From Helianthus annuus (lineage: Eukaryota; Streptophyta; Magnoliopsida; Asterales; Asteraceae): a stretch of DNA of 64,000 bases. Numbering within the stretch: position 1 is the first letter of the stretch; the number at the start of each line of letters is the position of its first letter. Of this stretch, positions 1-12,360 are shown one piece after another. The stretch is taken from NCBI RefSeq assembly GCF_002127325.2, contig NC_035434.2, positions 149,727,692 to 149,791,691 of the forward strand, written 5' to 3'. The notes beneath the pieces were generated by a model that had not been told where the DNA came from, did no database searches, and saw only the letters and a list, made by a program, of their open reading frames with translations. Position numbers and translations under genes: made by a program.

Positions 1-15
1 TAGCAAAAAAAAGGT

Positions 16-401
16 GTCAATTTCGGTTCAATGGTATGTTTGCAATGTGATTTCTTAACAAAAGACATTGATCACCTTCTAATATCATGTGAGTTTGCCA
101 AAACAGTTTGGAATTACGTTTGATTTTGGTTCAAATTATCGATGGTTGATCTTCATATGCTTAATGAACTTCTAAACATAACCTTTAAGTGAGTATGTCA
201 TCAACTAAGAAAGAATCAATTCAAGCGATAACAAGAATAACATGCTGTCAAGAAATTAAGACATGTTAAATAACCAGGCAAGATCCATACATAAGCCGTG
301 AGGAAATAAAAGCAGCATGCTACTTTTGGGTCAAGGATAGAGCAAAATGTTGAAATTTAAAATGGTCAAACTGGTGTAATTTCAGCATTTTCAATTTATA
401 A
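16..401 (+). pseudogene. LINE 3' end, zf-RVT domain remnant
   Basis: Conceptual translation from base 16 shows the pattern C-x2-C, then H-L-L-x2-C, then W (CLQCDF, DHLLISCEF, TVWNY). This is the reverse-transcriptase zinc-binding (zf-RVT) domain found at the C-terminus of plant L1-type LINE polyproteins. An in-frame TGA follows NYV. The same frame resumes near 316-401 with the usual C-terminal end (WVKDRAK, then LKWSNWCNFSIFNL and a stop at 399-401). The reading frame is broken between these blocks, so this is a dead copy. The 5' portion lies outside the window. Confidence 0.7.
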
Positions 402-2180
402 GTTTCATTGTATATCGTGTTGATTCTAGCTTTTTGCTAGAATCATTTTCTATTATATAAAACAATTTGTCATTAAAAGAAGTAACTTTATCAGTAAATT
501 TTGTAATGATAAACACAAATTGTCTTTATAATAATATAATTTAGTAGATGCATTTCAAGACTTTGTAGGAACTTATAACATTTTTTTATACATACATAGA
601 TATTGTTATGTTTAATCTATAATTAAATGTGTTAAAGCATAAGAAAGTAATTAGAGGTAATAATAGTTATGGAGTGGCAATGAGTTCTATTTATTTGGTA
701 CATATTCTTTACTTCTTCCTCAAACATAACACACCCGAATCTCGGAGCTCACGGCAAGAACGTGTCAATGAAATAGAGAAAGCTTACTATTTGTGACATC
801 CAGCACAATGATTATGACACATTGCATCGATTACTGTTTCATGTGATTATTTCTCCCACTCAAATATAACTATAAGTAGAAGGCCATTTTAATTAAAAAA
901 AAGGTTACTTCCTATTTTTGGCAATATATACATTATAAATAATCATATCAAAATTTAAAATTGGATCTATATATATATGTATATATATATTTTACATTTT
1001 TAATACAAGTTTATATTTCTTTTTCTTTTAATTCAACGGTCCTTTTTTTTTCTACTTTGAAATACATGTAAAAGATAAAGATGCTTAGATGCTAATTAAT
1101 TAGTTTTTTTTTTTCTCAATACCTTCTATGTCTCCTCTACATTTGCTTTTTATGATACAAATAATTTAGTTTTTTATAATCAAATATTTCTCAAATACTA
1201 CAGAACTACAACTTCAAATCATAATAATCGAACTTATATAACACATTAAAACACCCATTTGATATGATGAAATTCACAACTACCACAAATATTACGATCA
1301 ATCTCACAATAATTTTTGCATATTAGTAAAATATGTGATGTAATACCATTCTTTTCTCCTCCACAAATTTATATTTTTCTTCAAACAAAAGTAACATTAT
1401 ACGATCTCAACAAATTTATATGTTAAAATAATATAATATATTTTCACCCATATTACAAGGGACAAACACTGTTTTCGTTTCAACGTGGCAAAAACTTTTC
1501 CACCAACGTGAAATTAGGTTGCTATGTCAATTAGTGATTTCCAAAATTAGTTAAAATCAGTTACATTCGTCTATATGAAATTTGTTATTATGATCTTTTT
1601 TTTTCCATTTCCATAGGATCAGTAGATTTAAAAAAAAAAAAGAACATGTGTTCATATGATCACAATGTTTACATATTGACTAGGAGATCATATTTATATA
1701 CTATTTATTTGAAACATTTGTGTGCATGTTTGCTTGTAAGTTGTGCTTAAATACTTGTACCTTAATCAAATTTAAGTTGTAAGTTGTGCTTAAGTGGTTG
1801 TACCTTAATCAAATAATAATGTCTTTATTACCTTACCAAATTCAATATTTGTTTTGTATGCATTTATGGTTGTAAATTGTGTTTAAGTGGTTGTACCATA
1901 ATCAAATAATGGTTTCATTATCTTACCATATTCAATCGGTTTAATCCATTCAAAGTTGTGTTGTTTTATTTGTAAATTTTTATTATTTATAATAATCTAA
2001 TTAATTTAGCCAAAATCTTGTATAAATATAATTTGCAACATATTGATGCAATGGTTGTTGTAATGTATGCATTATGGTTTGTATAGTGGTAATGATATAT
2101 ATTATAAATAGATTACGATGAACATGTCAAATGGAAAAAAATAGACGCGGGTTCATCGTAAAGTGAGAGTCCTAGATCAA
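402..2180. other. AT-rich intergenic DNA without genes
   Basis: No coding signal is visible on either strand. A short motif (AAGTTGTGCTTAAGTGGTTG followed by TACC and a TAATCAAAT-type string) recurs about three times between 1737 and 1935, a small decayed tandem array. There is a short (TA)n stretch near 967-990. Confidence 0.6.
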
Positions 2181-2189
2181 CTTAGTTAT

Positions 2190-2328
2190 TTTATTCTATG
2201 TTTTACGTTTCGGTTTAATTTCTTCGCATTAACACCGCAACTTCAGTGTTGGTGGTCGCTGACAGTAGTGGGGCATTAGTGCTCGCCCCCGCCGCAACGC
2301 GGGGGGGGGGGGGGGTGCTTAATACTAG
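2190..2328 (+). mobile_element. Helitron 3' terminus
   Basis: A GC-rich hairpin (CCCCCGC, loop CGCAAC, GCGGGGG, about 2286-2311) is followed by a G-run and TGCTTAATACTAG, then T. A short hairpin upstream of a terminal CTAG before T is the hallmark of Helitron 3' ends. The upstream phrase TTTACGTTTCG also occurs near the Helitron-like end at 55.5 kb, suggesting one family. The 5' TC end was not identified. Confidence 0.5.
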
Positions 2329-2429
2329 TTATTTAATTAATTAAAGACCATATACTCAAATGAAAAAATAACACAAATACATCATACCAAAACAATAGTG
2401 AAATAGTAAAACGACACTATTTTTCTATG

Positions 2430-2431
<2 letters not shown>

Positions 2432-2522
<91 letters not shown>
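2432..2522. repeat. (TA)n microsatellite
   Basis: About 90 bp of uninterrupted TA dinucleotide. The antisense Tyr-Ile open frame over it is an artefact of the repeat. Confidence 0.95.
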
Positions 2523-2526
<4 letters not shown>

Positions 2527-2986
2527 TGGGGAAAGTGAATACGGTGCTGTTAGACGTATAACCTTACGCGTCAAACCCATCAAAACTACGTATTTTTTAT
2601 TAAAATCCTTAAAAAGATAAAATAAATCTTTTTTAATCAAATCCCTGAATAATTAAAACAAAAGGAGCGTGCTTCTGGTTCATCCCCAAATCCAAATCCC
2701 TAATCTGGCCATGGATTGCGATCTCGAACAAGAGATCTGTTCGCTCGAGGATTCAGGAAGAAAGGGACCATCCATCTCTCCACCTACCTCTAAACCTATC
2801 ACGTTGGAGATTAATCGATCAGGTTTTTGCTAATAGATCATGTATTCAATTAATTAATCTCCCTGTTTTTTATTTAAAAGTTCCTTAGAATGGATTTAGT
2901 ACTGGTGATGATTTGCTAATCGATTATGTATTCTGCAATAAATCTCCATGTTTTGACTAAAAGTACCTTACATATCATGATCAGAC

Positions 2987-5452
2987 ATGTTTTTTAGAAT
3001 GCTTTCTTTCCCAGGTTGTTCATCAATTTTTCAGTTTCGACATGTTTGTACTTTTGTTGATGCAGAACATTCAGAAGCTATGCTAATGGATTCAAGAGTT
3101 CAACCAGAGGAGGAAGCTTTAGAATCGAATTTGATTGATGATATTGATGCAAATGGGTATTTAGTCGTACATAGTGATTCCGATGTTGAAGTAGAGAATA
3201 TAAAAGAGTTTGACATGGATTTTGTGTTTGAGAAAAAAGTAGATGATGATGTGATCGAGCAGGTTTTTGATACTCTTGGTGACGCATATGATTTCTACAA
3301 TCGTTATGCATTTTTACATGGGTTTGGAATACGTATTCGTTCGACTTTTAAGGATAAGACAACAAATGAACCTTATAGAAGGAAATATGTATGCAACAAA
3401 GAGGGGTTTAAAGATTTAAAGTGTGATAGTTCTAAATGAGATGTCAAACGTCGTAGGGAATTAAGGACCGGATGTGAAGCATTTCTTAGGATTTCAAAAG
3501 GAAAAGATGGAAAATGGCTAGTAGATAAATTTAATGATTCACATAAGTCATGAACTAACTGTTACTCCGACCAAAGTTAGGAAACACCGGTCTCATGGGA
3601 AGTTTCACCGCGCAGAAGCTTGCAAATCTCTAATGTCGGAACTTAGTCAATCCGGGTTGAAACCTAGTCAAATCAGGAAGGTCATAAACACCATGAAAAG
3701 TCCATGTGAAAATGATGTTACATCAAAGCAATGTGCTGATATCTTAGCTGTTGAACGGAAACAATACAAAGGCAAGGAGTTTTATGGGCTTATTAAGCAT
3801 TTCCAAGATAAACTAATAGAAGATCGAAACCTCTATTTTGTTGTGGATTTATTTGAGGATGGATCTCCAAGAAATATTTTTTGGGCTGATGGGGGATCAA
3901 GAGACGCATATATAAAGTTTGGAGATGTTGTTGTGTTTGATGTCACATACATGACCAACAAATTTAAGATGCCATTTGCTCCTTTTGTCGGGGTGAATCA
4001 TCATTGACAGTCAATACTTTTCGGTGGTGCGCTATTGGAGAATGAGAAGCAAGATACTTTTGAATGGTTATTTAAAAATTTCTTGAAGTGCATGTTTGAT
4101 AAGTATCCCTTAGCGACGATTACAAATCAAGATAAAGCTATATTCAATGCAATACAAAGTGTTTTTCCAAACACTCGACATCGTTATTGTTCATGGCATA
4201 TTAAGAAACATGAGACTGAGCACCTTCGACCTCTAAAAGTTCATTATAGTGACTTTGAAGAGTTACATAAGCAGTGGGTAAAGAGTAATACAATTGAAGA
4301 ATTTGAAAGTCGTTGGGAATTTTTATGTGGTAAATATAATTTTCAAAGCGGTAGTTGGATAACGGAGATGTATAACCAACGTAAATATTGGGCTAAAGCC
4401 TTCTTGAAAGATTGTTTCTTTGCTGGCATGACATCAAGTGGAAGAAGTGAGAGTATTCATTCTTTTTTTTATGGATATATAAATTCCAAGACCATGTTGA
4501 ATGAGTTCGTAATACAGTATGATAAAGTTGTTGAGGCTCGAAGGGCTGCCGAAGAAGATGAAGACTTCAAGACCATGAACTCCAAGCCAGTTCTTTCTTC
4601 TGTTAATTTGATAGAGGCAAAAGCGAGTTCATGTTACACAAGAAAACTCTTTGATGTATTCAAAAAAGAATGGGTTGAAGCTACCTTCAATTTAACTCAT
4701 GATACCATAAGCAAGACTTCTGAACAAATCATATATAAGGTTGGACAAGTGGATATAGATAAAATATATTGGAGAAATGTTAACTTTCGTGTCTCAGATA
4801 AGATAGATGTCACATGTTCATGTGCAAAGTTTGAAACATATGGGATATTATGCAAGCATATCTTGTATGTCTTGAAGAAGAGACATGTTGAAACTCTACC
4901 TGATCATTATATTTTACCTAGGTGGACTCTAGATGCAAGGTATAAGGTGGATAATTGCACGATTGGGCTCGAAGACACACATAGTGAGAATGAAGTAAGT
5001 GCGTTAACTTTATGGCATGTTCAATTAAATTTTAGAAAAGCGATCGAACAAGCAAGAGACTCCCCGGTTGAGATAAAGAAACTAAACATTCTCCTTTTGA
5101 AGTTTTTAGAAGAGCAAAGTATTCGAACAAGGTCGAAACAATTAGAGACCGCTTCACAAGATTCTATGGCAGGAAGGTCTCAGGTGAACATAATACCTCA
5201 AATTTCTATTCGGACCCACTAGTACATACTAATACTAAAAATCGACCTAAAAGTGCAACTAGAATCAAATCATCCCTTGAAGCACCAAAAAAGAGAGCTT
5301 GTTCTCATTGCAAGAAAGTGGGTCATTACATCAGCAGTTGTCCAAAAAAGAAGGTAAGATCTATATATTTATAAATAATTAATTGATGTTAGTGTAATAC
5401 TTATATTATCTTTTTCAGATGGAAGAGTCGTTACTAGAAAGAGAAGGATGAA
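2987..5452 (+). pseudogene. FAR1/FRS-type MULE transposase-like pseudogene
   Basis: Domains appear in the order of plant FAR1-RELATED SEQUENCE proteins, which descend from Mutator-like transposases. A FAR1-type DNA-binding region (about 3270-3560) is followed by a MULE transposase core (about 3910-4480), with acidic candidates in VVVFDVTYMTN, ITNQDKAIFNA and GRSESIHSFF. A SWIM motif CSCAKF...GILCKH lies at 4813-4860 and a CCHC knuckle (C-x2-C-x4-H-x4-C) at 5300-5341. A plausible intron (GTAAGA at 5353, AG near 5419) leads to a short last exon ending in TGA near 5450. Breaks are visible: in-frame TGA at 3437-3439, a one-base frameshift near 3545, in-frame TGA at 4005-4007 and a further frame change near 5110-5150. 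The likely start is ATG 3079 or 3091, behind a possible acceptor at 3064. It could be a dead transposase or a decayed FRS host gene. Confidence 0.8.
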
Positions 5453-5499
5453 ATGTGAACCGGCTTGAAGAATCAGCAAGTTTGCAAATTTGTTATGTT

Positions 5500-5745
5500 G
5501 GCACTTGTTTCAGTATTGTAGAAAGTAAACTTATTTTTGTAGTTTTGCAGTTTCTTTATTACAATGGTTTGCACTTGTTTCAGTATTGTAGAAAGTAAAC
5601 TTATTTTTATAGTTTTGCAATTTCTTTATTACAATGGTTTTGATATTATTGGGTCAAAAAATGCAGAAATATAATGGAACAATGGTAAAATATAGTGAAC
5701 TAAAATGAAACGGGTCAAAATATAGTGAACTAAAACGAAACGGGT
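5500..5745. repeat. Short tandem duplications downstream of the FAR1-like pseudogene
   Basis: A unit of about 68 bp beginning GCACTTGTTTCAGTATTGTA is present twice (near 5500 and 5568) with one or two differences. It is followed by two or three copies of a roughly 30-bp unit containing GGGTCAAAATATAGTGAAC. Confidence 0.75.
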
Positions 5746-6959
5746 CAAAATATGGTTGCATTTTATAACGGTTTTGACCCCTGACACTAACTTTGTTACT
5801 TTTTTGCAGTTAAGTGTAAGGGTAATTAGGTCATTATATACCTTAGAGGCTATTTTTGATAATTACAAAGTTCTTTTAATATTTAAGAGATTATTAATGC
5901 AATTACTAAAGTTTTTTTTATTATTTTGTTATTTTCACGATTATTATTTAACAAAATATGTTTTATATATACAAATAAATATGTATTTTCATTAAGCGTT
6001 TTTTTTATAAACGTCGCTTTTAAAATTATTTATTTTTTAACCTTTTTATAAATCGTCTGTCATTTTTAAAATTATTCATTTTTAAACCGCTTGTTTATTA
6101 AAATTGTTCTGTTTAAAGTTGTTTGTCTTTTAATGTTTTTCTTAAATGATTCATTTTATACCATTCTTTTTAAAATCATTTTTTAACTTTTTTAAACAGT
6201 TCATTTTTTTGTCATTAATTTTTAAAAGCGTTTCTTTTTAAACCGTTCCTTTTAGAATCGTTTTTGATATCGTTCATTTTTGAAACTTTGTATTCAGTTT
6301 ACTATAGCCGCTAGGTAAAAATAACTTCAGAAAATGAACGATTTGGAAAATCGAAGGGATTTAAAAACGATCAATTTTAAACGAATGAGTGGTTTAAAAA
6401 ACAAAGATTAAAAAAATGACGTTTATAAAAAAAACAAAACCTTAGAAAAATAAGTTAGCAAGTGTAAGCAACTAGAAAACGACGAATTTAATAAACGAAA
6501 GGTGAAAAAAATAACAAATTTTGAATAAACAAACGATCCAAAGAAATGGAAAATTTGAAAGAGAAAGAAACCATTCTAAAAAAGTTTGAAAAATGAACGA
6601 TCTTTTGCAAACTTTTTATTAGAATGTTTCTTTTTTTTTCATATCTTACATTTCTTTTGTTTTTTATACTCGTCTTTTTGTAAAATTTAAATAATGAACG
6701 ACCTAAAAAGTAAGTATTTTATAAGTGTTTAAAAATAAGTGATTTAAAAAAATGGTATAAAATAAAGTGTTGAAAAAAACTTCAAAATACAAACGACTTT
6801 AAAAAGAATGATTTTAAATAATAAATGGTTTAAAAAGGAACAAATTTAAAAACGATAGATGGTTTAAACAAAATGTAAAATAACAAATTATTTTTTTAAA
6901 ACGACTTTTATAAAAATAAGTGATTAATGAAAACACATATTTATTTGTATATTTAAAAC

Positions 6960-8289
6960 TGTAACACCCAAAAAATATATCAATTATATAGACATATATA
7001 TATACATGTATGAATATATATACATATATACGTATACATGTGCATATATTATTACATACTGGCTAAAGAAAATAACTTCGTAAGTGACAAGAATTAAGTC
7101 ACCTAAAAACATCAAAGCGATAGATTTCGCTAAGTAAATCAAACGGGTCAAAATGATAAGAGATTAAAGGTTTGGTTACATAAAAGCGATGTATTTCGCT
7201 AAGTAAACCAAACGGGTAAAAATGATAAGAGTATTAAAGGTTTGGTTACTTAAAAGCGATGGATTTCGCTAAGTAAACCAAACGGGCCAAAATGAGGTCT
7301 TAATGCATACTGGAATAGTTGCATAAGTAATGACTTCGATATAATACCCGAATAATTGGTAGGAGATCAAATATACGCGTAAACCGAGAATCGGGAACGC
7401 AGATTAAAAGTCAAAGACTCAGGTGGTGAGTATGACTAGAAGATGCACAATTCCGTATATGGGAATTGTGTTAACTATGTTCAACTATTTGTAGTTGAAC
7501 GGGTCAAATAAATAAAACACATATTAGATAATAGATGCATAAATCCCATGAATAGAGCCCGAACAATAGGACACATTCATAATTATGATGTTCGTATGAA
7601 TTTGAAAGAAATTAAACAAGTTTGTTTGTTAAAACATAAATGGGTCAAATATTTGTAAATAGTTAAAAATCCTAGAGCTTATAAGTTAAGAATTTTGATA
7701 ATTCGGACGTTGGATTTCGAGTCCAAGTGATAGAGGACTAAATTACGATCATGTAGGAAGAAACAAGAGCTTAAACGGATAAACGAAACACAAGTTAAGG
7801 TCGTTTTTGTAAAAAAAAAGGGCAAAACTGGAATTAAAACCTGCAGCATTGAACCGTAATCTACGATTCAGACCGTAGGCTATGGTGTAGACCTCCTGCC
7901 CAATTGCGTTTAACTGGACCGTAAGGTACAGTCTTCAGAACGTAGCCTACGGCGGGATAGTTTAAAATTTTTGTTTTATCAAGTAATCTAAGATGTTAAA
8001 TTATCTTACTAACAATTAAGACTTTTAATTGTTGTTTAGGTCTCTAGTATGTGGATAATGGATGTGATCAAACTCGAACAAGAACCGAACACTTATATCG
8101 TCGAAGCTTTCGCACTTGTTTAGTTGTTTTGGATATTCTAAACATTGTTAAATGTTAGAAAAACACCTTTAAATGCTTTTAGTCAGAAATAACTATGAAT
8201 CACGTTTAGCGTTTTGTATTTAGTATATCTCAATGTTAAAAACAAACTTTTTATAAATGTTTTACTCTTTTATTATTATGGTTCTTACA
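6960..8289 (+). mobile_element. Solo LTR of a Ty3 chromovirus-like element
   Basis: The segment begins TGTAACACCC and ends TTCTTACA, the same termini as the chromovirus LTRs at 50902 and 46111. It is flanked by the 5-bp direct repeat AAAAC (6955-6959 and 8290-8294). Removing it restores the right arm of the surrounding fold-back element, which matches the left arm across the junction. It contains about 2.5 tandem copies of a 70-bp unit (7113-7293) with AAACGGGTCAAAATGATAAG. No internal retrotransposon sequence accompanies it. Confidence 0.85.
7113..7293. repeat. 70-bp tandem repeat in solo LTR
   Basis: Units read AAGCGATRKATTTCGCTAAG followed by an AAACGGG-containing stretch. About 2.5 copies with few differences. 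Confidence 0.8.
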
Positions 8290-8503
8290 AAAACGTATTT
8301 TGTTAAATAATAATCGTGAAAATAACAAAATAAGAAAAAAACTTGAGAAATTGCATTAATAATTTCTTAAATATTAAAAGAACTTTGTAATTATCAAAAC
8401 AACCCCTAAGGTATATAATGACCTAATTACCCTTACACTTAACTGCAAAAAAGTAACCAAGTTAGTGACAGGGGCCAAAACCGTTATAAAATGCAACCTT
8501 GGG

Positions 8504-9128
8504 TTTGTTATGTTAAAAGATTTCTTTTTGGTTTGAAATGGCTAAACTGGTTAAATCACATGGGCAAAACAGTAATTTCTTTTTATTATTAATTACATAG
8601 AACACAAGTTAATTAATAGAAAAACTAAAGGAAAAATATTATCAAACAAAGATAATTAAACCAGAGTGTATTTTATAAATACAAAAGGATAATTTATTTT
8701 AAGCATATAAATATAGTGCTGAGTGGGGTTTTTGAATTATCACATCATAGGGTATAGAAGCAAATTAGGTCTCTTCTAGTCTAGTCTTTGAATTGTTCTT
8801 TTGTTATGGGCCCCTACTCTCTCTATTGTATTATATTAGGGTGAAAGAATATTTTGTTGAAGTAACATGAAAGAAAGGTATAGTCAATGTCTCAAACCTT
8901 CCATCCATTCACATTACTCCTATTCGTCATCTTTTTTACATTATCCTTTTTGTAATTATGGGCTTATTTTTATGAAAAAAGTATTAGATATTCAAAGTTG
9001 TCTTAGAATAAAACTAATTTAACAAAAAAATTGATTCATTTCATTAATTTTTTTAATTAGTAAATATAATATGGCATTGATGCCTGCTATTGATTTTTTA
9101 TAAGCAAGTTCTATCTTTTTGTTATCAC
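8504..9128. other. Intergenic, no gene seen
   Basis: AT-rich sequence between the fold-back element and the Helitron-like end. No conserved motif or coding signal was recognised. Confidence 0.5.
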
Positions 9129-9165
9129 TAGGGAGAAAGCCCGTACGATGCACGGCATGCATAAT
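9129..9165 (-). mobile_element. Helitron-like 3' terminus (minus strand)
   Basis: Read on the minus strand, a small hairpin (CCGTGCATCGTACGG) is followed by GCTTTCTCCCTAG and T, fitting a Helitron 3' end. The element would extend rightwards. The same strand carries a replication protein A-like fragment at 10787-11317, a gene type often carried by plant Helitrons. The 5' end was not found. Confidence 0.45.
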
Positions 9166-10786
9166 AGTTATTGTTTGTTCGTGGTAAGACGTCTGACACG
9201 GCCGGTGCATAACATGTAAGACAATACGCCTACAAAGGGGCATGCTTAAACTTTATTAAACCATGGACCGTAAGTTGTTTCCTTGGCAAAACTTGCCGGC
9301 CAAAAAGAAGTGAAAAAAGATGTCTTCCAAGAAATTATTTGCAATTCTGATTTACTAATTCTCGGTATTCGGTAGCTATTTTTCTTTTTACTGAACCTGG
9401 CGGCCTGCCTTTTGCTTTTTTTTTCTTTTCCTTTTCTGTTTTAGCAATTCTCGGCTCCAGGTATACATGGTCTCACATTATGAAATGCACTCTTTAGTTC
9501 AATGAAAATATTAATATGAACATGTGACATATATGTTCAACACAAAGACTCATATGTGGTGTTAGCAGCGTCGGCTCCAGGGTAGTGTGAGCCGGAGGAT
9601 CAGCCAAGCCCGGTAATTTTCGAGGCAAATATTTTTCTCTATATATTTAAATTTATTTTTTATAAAATAGGTATGGATCTTAATCATCGTAAATAAATTG
9701 GGCCCAAAACCTTTTATATGAAAATTGGTGACTGTTTCAAGTTAAATGTATACATTCCTTTATGCTATTGAACTTGTTGTTTTGAATCATGTTAAAAGTA
9801 TGTCAACCGCATGTAACCCCACTTGCCAAATATCATGCTAAACATGTCAATGTTGTGCAACTTTTCCTTTATTTCGTATATTACATGTTTAGCTAATATG
9901 ATAGTGTACCCGATGTTAACACGACCCATTTTAGCAAACAAAACATATTGTCTGCTCTACCCTCACCAAATAAAAACGCCAAGTATTGCATTTATGATTT
10001 AATGGCCACATTGCACCCATACTACAAACCATGTGGTATTGTTATTGTTATGATCAACTTACCAAAACGACACAAATTTATAAATAGAATACATTTTTTT
10101 GGGAACTTTTACTTTGCTGTTTTACCTATGTTAAATGAATCACATGATTAATTATTTTAAAACACGTAGCATACTGATGATATGAACCGGTAACATCTAA
10201 CTGTAATAACTGTGTCGTGTCTATAATCTGCTTTAAGTTGGTCTTAAAAAAAATTAACATGTATAATTTAGAATATTCTTTTCACACTCATTTATTAACA
10301 TTACTAATTATTATTCTATTTGTATATTATTATTACTATTAATTACTATTATTAATAATAATAATAATCATTAGCGTCTTTAATAAAAAAGGCGCAGCCC
10401 TGCCGCCCCCTAGCCGCCTACCTACTCGTGTTCGTAGCTCGATCGGAAGTATTAACACTATTATTATTAAAAAATATAAAAAATATTATTATTTATTTAT
10501 TTATATTATTACTATAAATATTACCATTTTAGCATTTTCTTTTAACTAAATATTACTCTATCGCAATATGTTACTTTAAAATTTTTGTCTCATGTGTATA
10601 ACATTAATAAGAAAACCTGGATTCTGATGATCATAACTATGATTATCATGACTCCTTTTTGTTGTAAATATCAATGTCGGTAACATAATTATCAAAGATT
10701 TATATTTATTTCGATGTAGATTGCATTTAATATACGCCCTAATAATATTTTAACGACAAATACCAGGTGGGGTATAGGAAACATAC
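9166..10786. other. Possible Helitron interior, no intact gene
   Basis: No intact gene is visible. Short GC-rich stretches (about 9565-9620 and 10375-10445) stand out from AT-rich surroundings and look like fragments of other repeats, not identified further. Confidence 0.4.
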
Positions 10787-11317
10787 CAACGAAGTGCTTG
10801 TTTTCGGTTGGTTGGAGATCCTCAAACGTCGTAAGCAGGAAAGGGTAGCGTTCAAAACGACCGCCGTCATCATCAACCCGTTTCACAGTTGTCGAACCAT
10901 ACAACCCAATCACAAAGGGGCTGTCTTTAAGAACCCGATACTGATTTGTAGGTTGCACGGCGAAACCGTTGACCAAATATACACCGCCCTCTTTGAGTTT
11001 GTCAAAGAAATAGTGGGCAATGTTATTCCTTACGGTGCAATGCATCACACCTCCCTGCGCAAATAAAGGCCTAGATTTTTGTTTCAGAATCAAAAGTAGA
11101 AAAACGTAAGAATGTGGGACAGCAGAGGGTAAAAAACTACCTTTATGTCAATGACAATATAGTCGGTGCTCATGTACCTGCCGTTAACACTTGTCACGTC
11201 CCATTTTCTACAAACCATTATCATGATAGGTCCGGTGCTCCCTTCACGGAGTTCACTAAGGAACATATGATTGCTTGTACCACCGTCGAACGTTTGCAAA
11301 CTAAGGGGGCTGGCCAT
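10787..11317 (-). pseudogene. Replication protein A-like (DUF223/OB-fold) gene fragment
   Basis: Two minus-strand exons can be read. Exon 1 is 11317-11141 (59 codons, starts MASPLSLQTFDGG, donor GTAGTT). Exon 2 is 11054-10787 (acceptor TTTGCGCAG, ends before GTATGT). Together they contain the OB-fold pattern of plant RPA70-like proteins: WDVTSVNGRYMSTDYIVID, then TVRNNIAHYFFDKLKEGGVY and YPFLLTTFEDL. Full RPA large subunits are several times longer, and no further exons were recognised below 10787, so this is a fragment. RPA-like genes are common passengers of plant Helitrons, and a Helitron-type 3' end on the same strand lies at 9129. Whether it is expressed is unknown. Confidence 0.6.
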
Positions 11318-12360
11318 GGCAATAGAGGAGGAAAGGAAACTATGAACCTACAAACATAACAAAGCCAACAATCTTATAGCATAACCAAATACCATTCATT
11401 TTTTCTACAAATTAATCATATCCTAATGAATGATATTAAATGACAGGGATATTCAAAGAGGCACAATAAAACAATGCAATTTAATTAATTTTAAAGCGAC
11501 TTTTGGTATTCTAGCTTGTAGTTAGAGTTTCTTGAATTGGCTTTTATATAATGTTAGACTTTATAAAAGAGAACAATTTATTAAGAAATACCTACCACTT
11601 GTACACTATTAATTATGAATGTGATGGTTCATTTATATGGCTTTGGACACCACATGATTTATAAAAAGTTTAATTCTTTTAATTTGATTTAAATACATAT
11701 TTTAGAGTTGTGTGGCTAACCTAAATATAGTATCATTAATGAACCTTAAAAAACCATTACCTATTTTTCCTCGTAACTAACAATTTAAAAAGAACAAATT
11801 AATCAAATTTGCATGTGATATTGTGATTGAAAATTTCTTTTTAATTAAGAAGAGTTCTCAGACTAAGCTATGATCGAAGCAACAAATATATCCGCAAAAA
11901 TTAAATTAAGGTTAAAAAAGTTAATGTGTTTGAAAAGGGTAAAACCGTCATAAATTAAAAGTTCATTTAAAAGGGGTATATATGATATTTTAAGTTTATA
12001 CCGGGTATATATCACATTCATGTCATAAGAAAAAAAGTTCATCAAAATTTTAGAAAAATGAGGAAAAAGAATAAATACCGAGATAGTCCTTGAGCTCAAG
12101 GTAACCAATATCCAATAAAGGAAACAGACGGTTGCCCCTGAAATTAAAAAAAAATAATCAAGTTAAAGTCTAATAAACATAATAAAATCAACACATCCTA
12201 AAAAAATATAAGACCACCGAGATGTTTAATTGTAAGCATTTAACATACCGAACGATATGATGGCACACGAAATCAGAGTACCAACAACTCCAAATGAAGT
12301 AATTGTCGTAAAATTGCGGAAAAAATTGCTTATTTTTCACTTGAAACCTGTTGAAATAAT

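Larger units (their letters stand above)
5754..8502. mobile_element. Long fold-back (inverted-repeat) element
   Basis: The left arm starts GGTTGCATTTTATAACGGTT at 5753. The right arm ends with the reverse complement (AACCGTTATAAAATGCAACC) at 8503. Similarity continues inward for at least 200 bp per arm, including the phrases around TAAGTGTAAGGGTAATTAGG and AAATATGTATTTTCA. The interior (6000-6900) is AT-rich and made of AAACGATT-like words running in opposite orientations on either side of a centre near 6300-6600, so most of the element could fold into one hairpin. No transposase is encoded. The right arm is split by a solo LTR (6960-8289). A clear target duplication was not found, so the superfamily is open; a MULE-type fold-back is plausible. 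Confidence 0.7.

Noticed and set aside
2302..2315. G-run as a quadruplex or regulatory signal
   Set aside because: It sits inside the Helitron terminal hairpin, and a mononucleotide run of this kind may also be a sequencing or assembly length artefact.
2425..2640. Tyr-Ile repeat protein on the minus strand
   Set aside because: It arises solely from the (TA)n microsatellite.
3078..3311. Antisense open frame over the FAR1-like pseudogene
   Set aside because: It is a shadow of the real coding frame on the plus strand.
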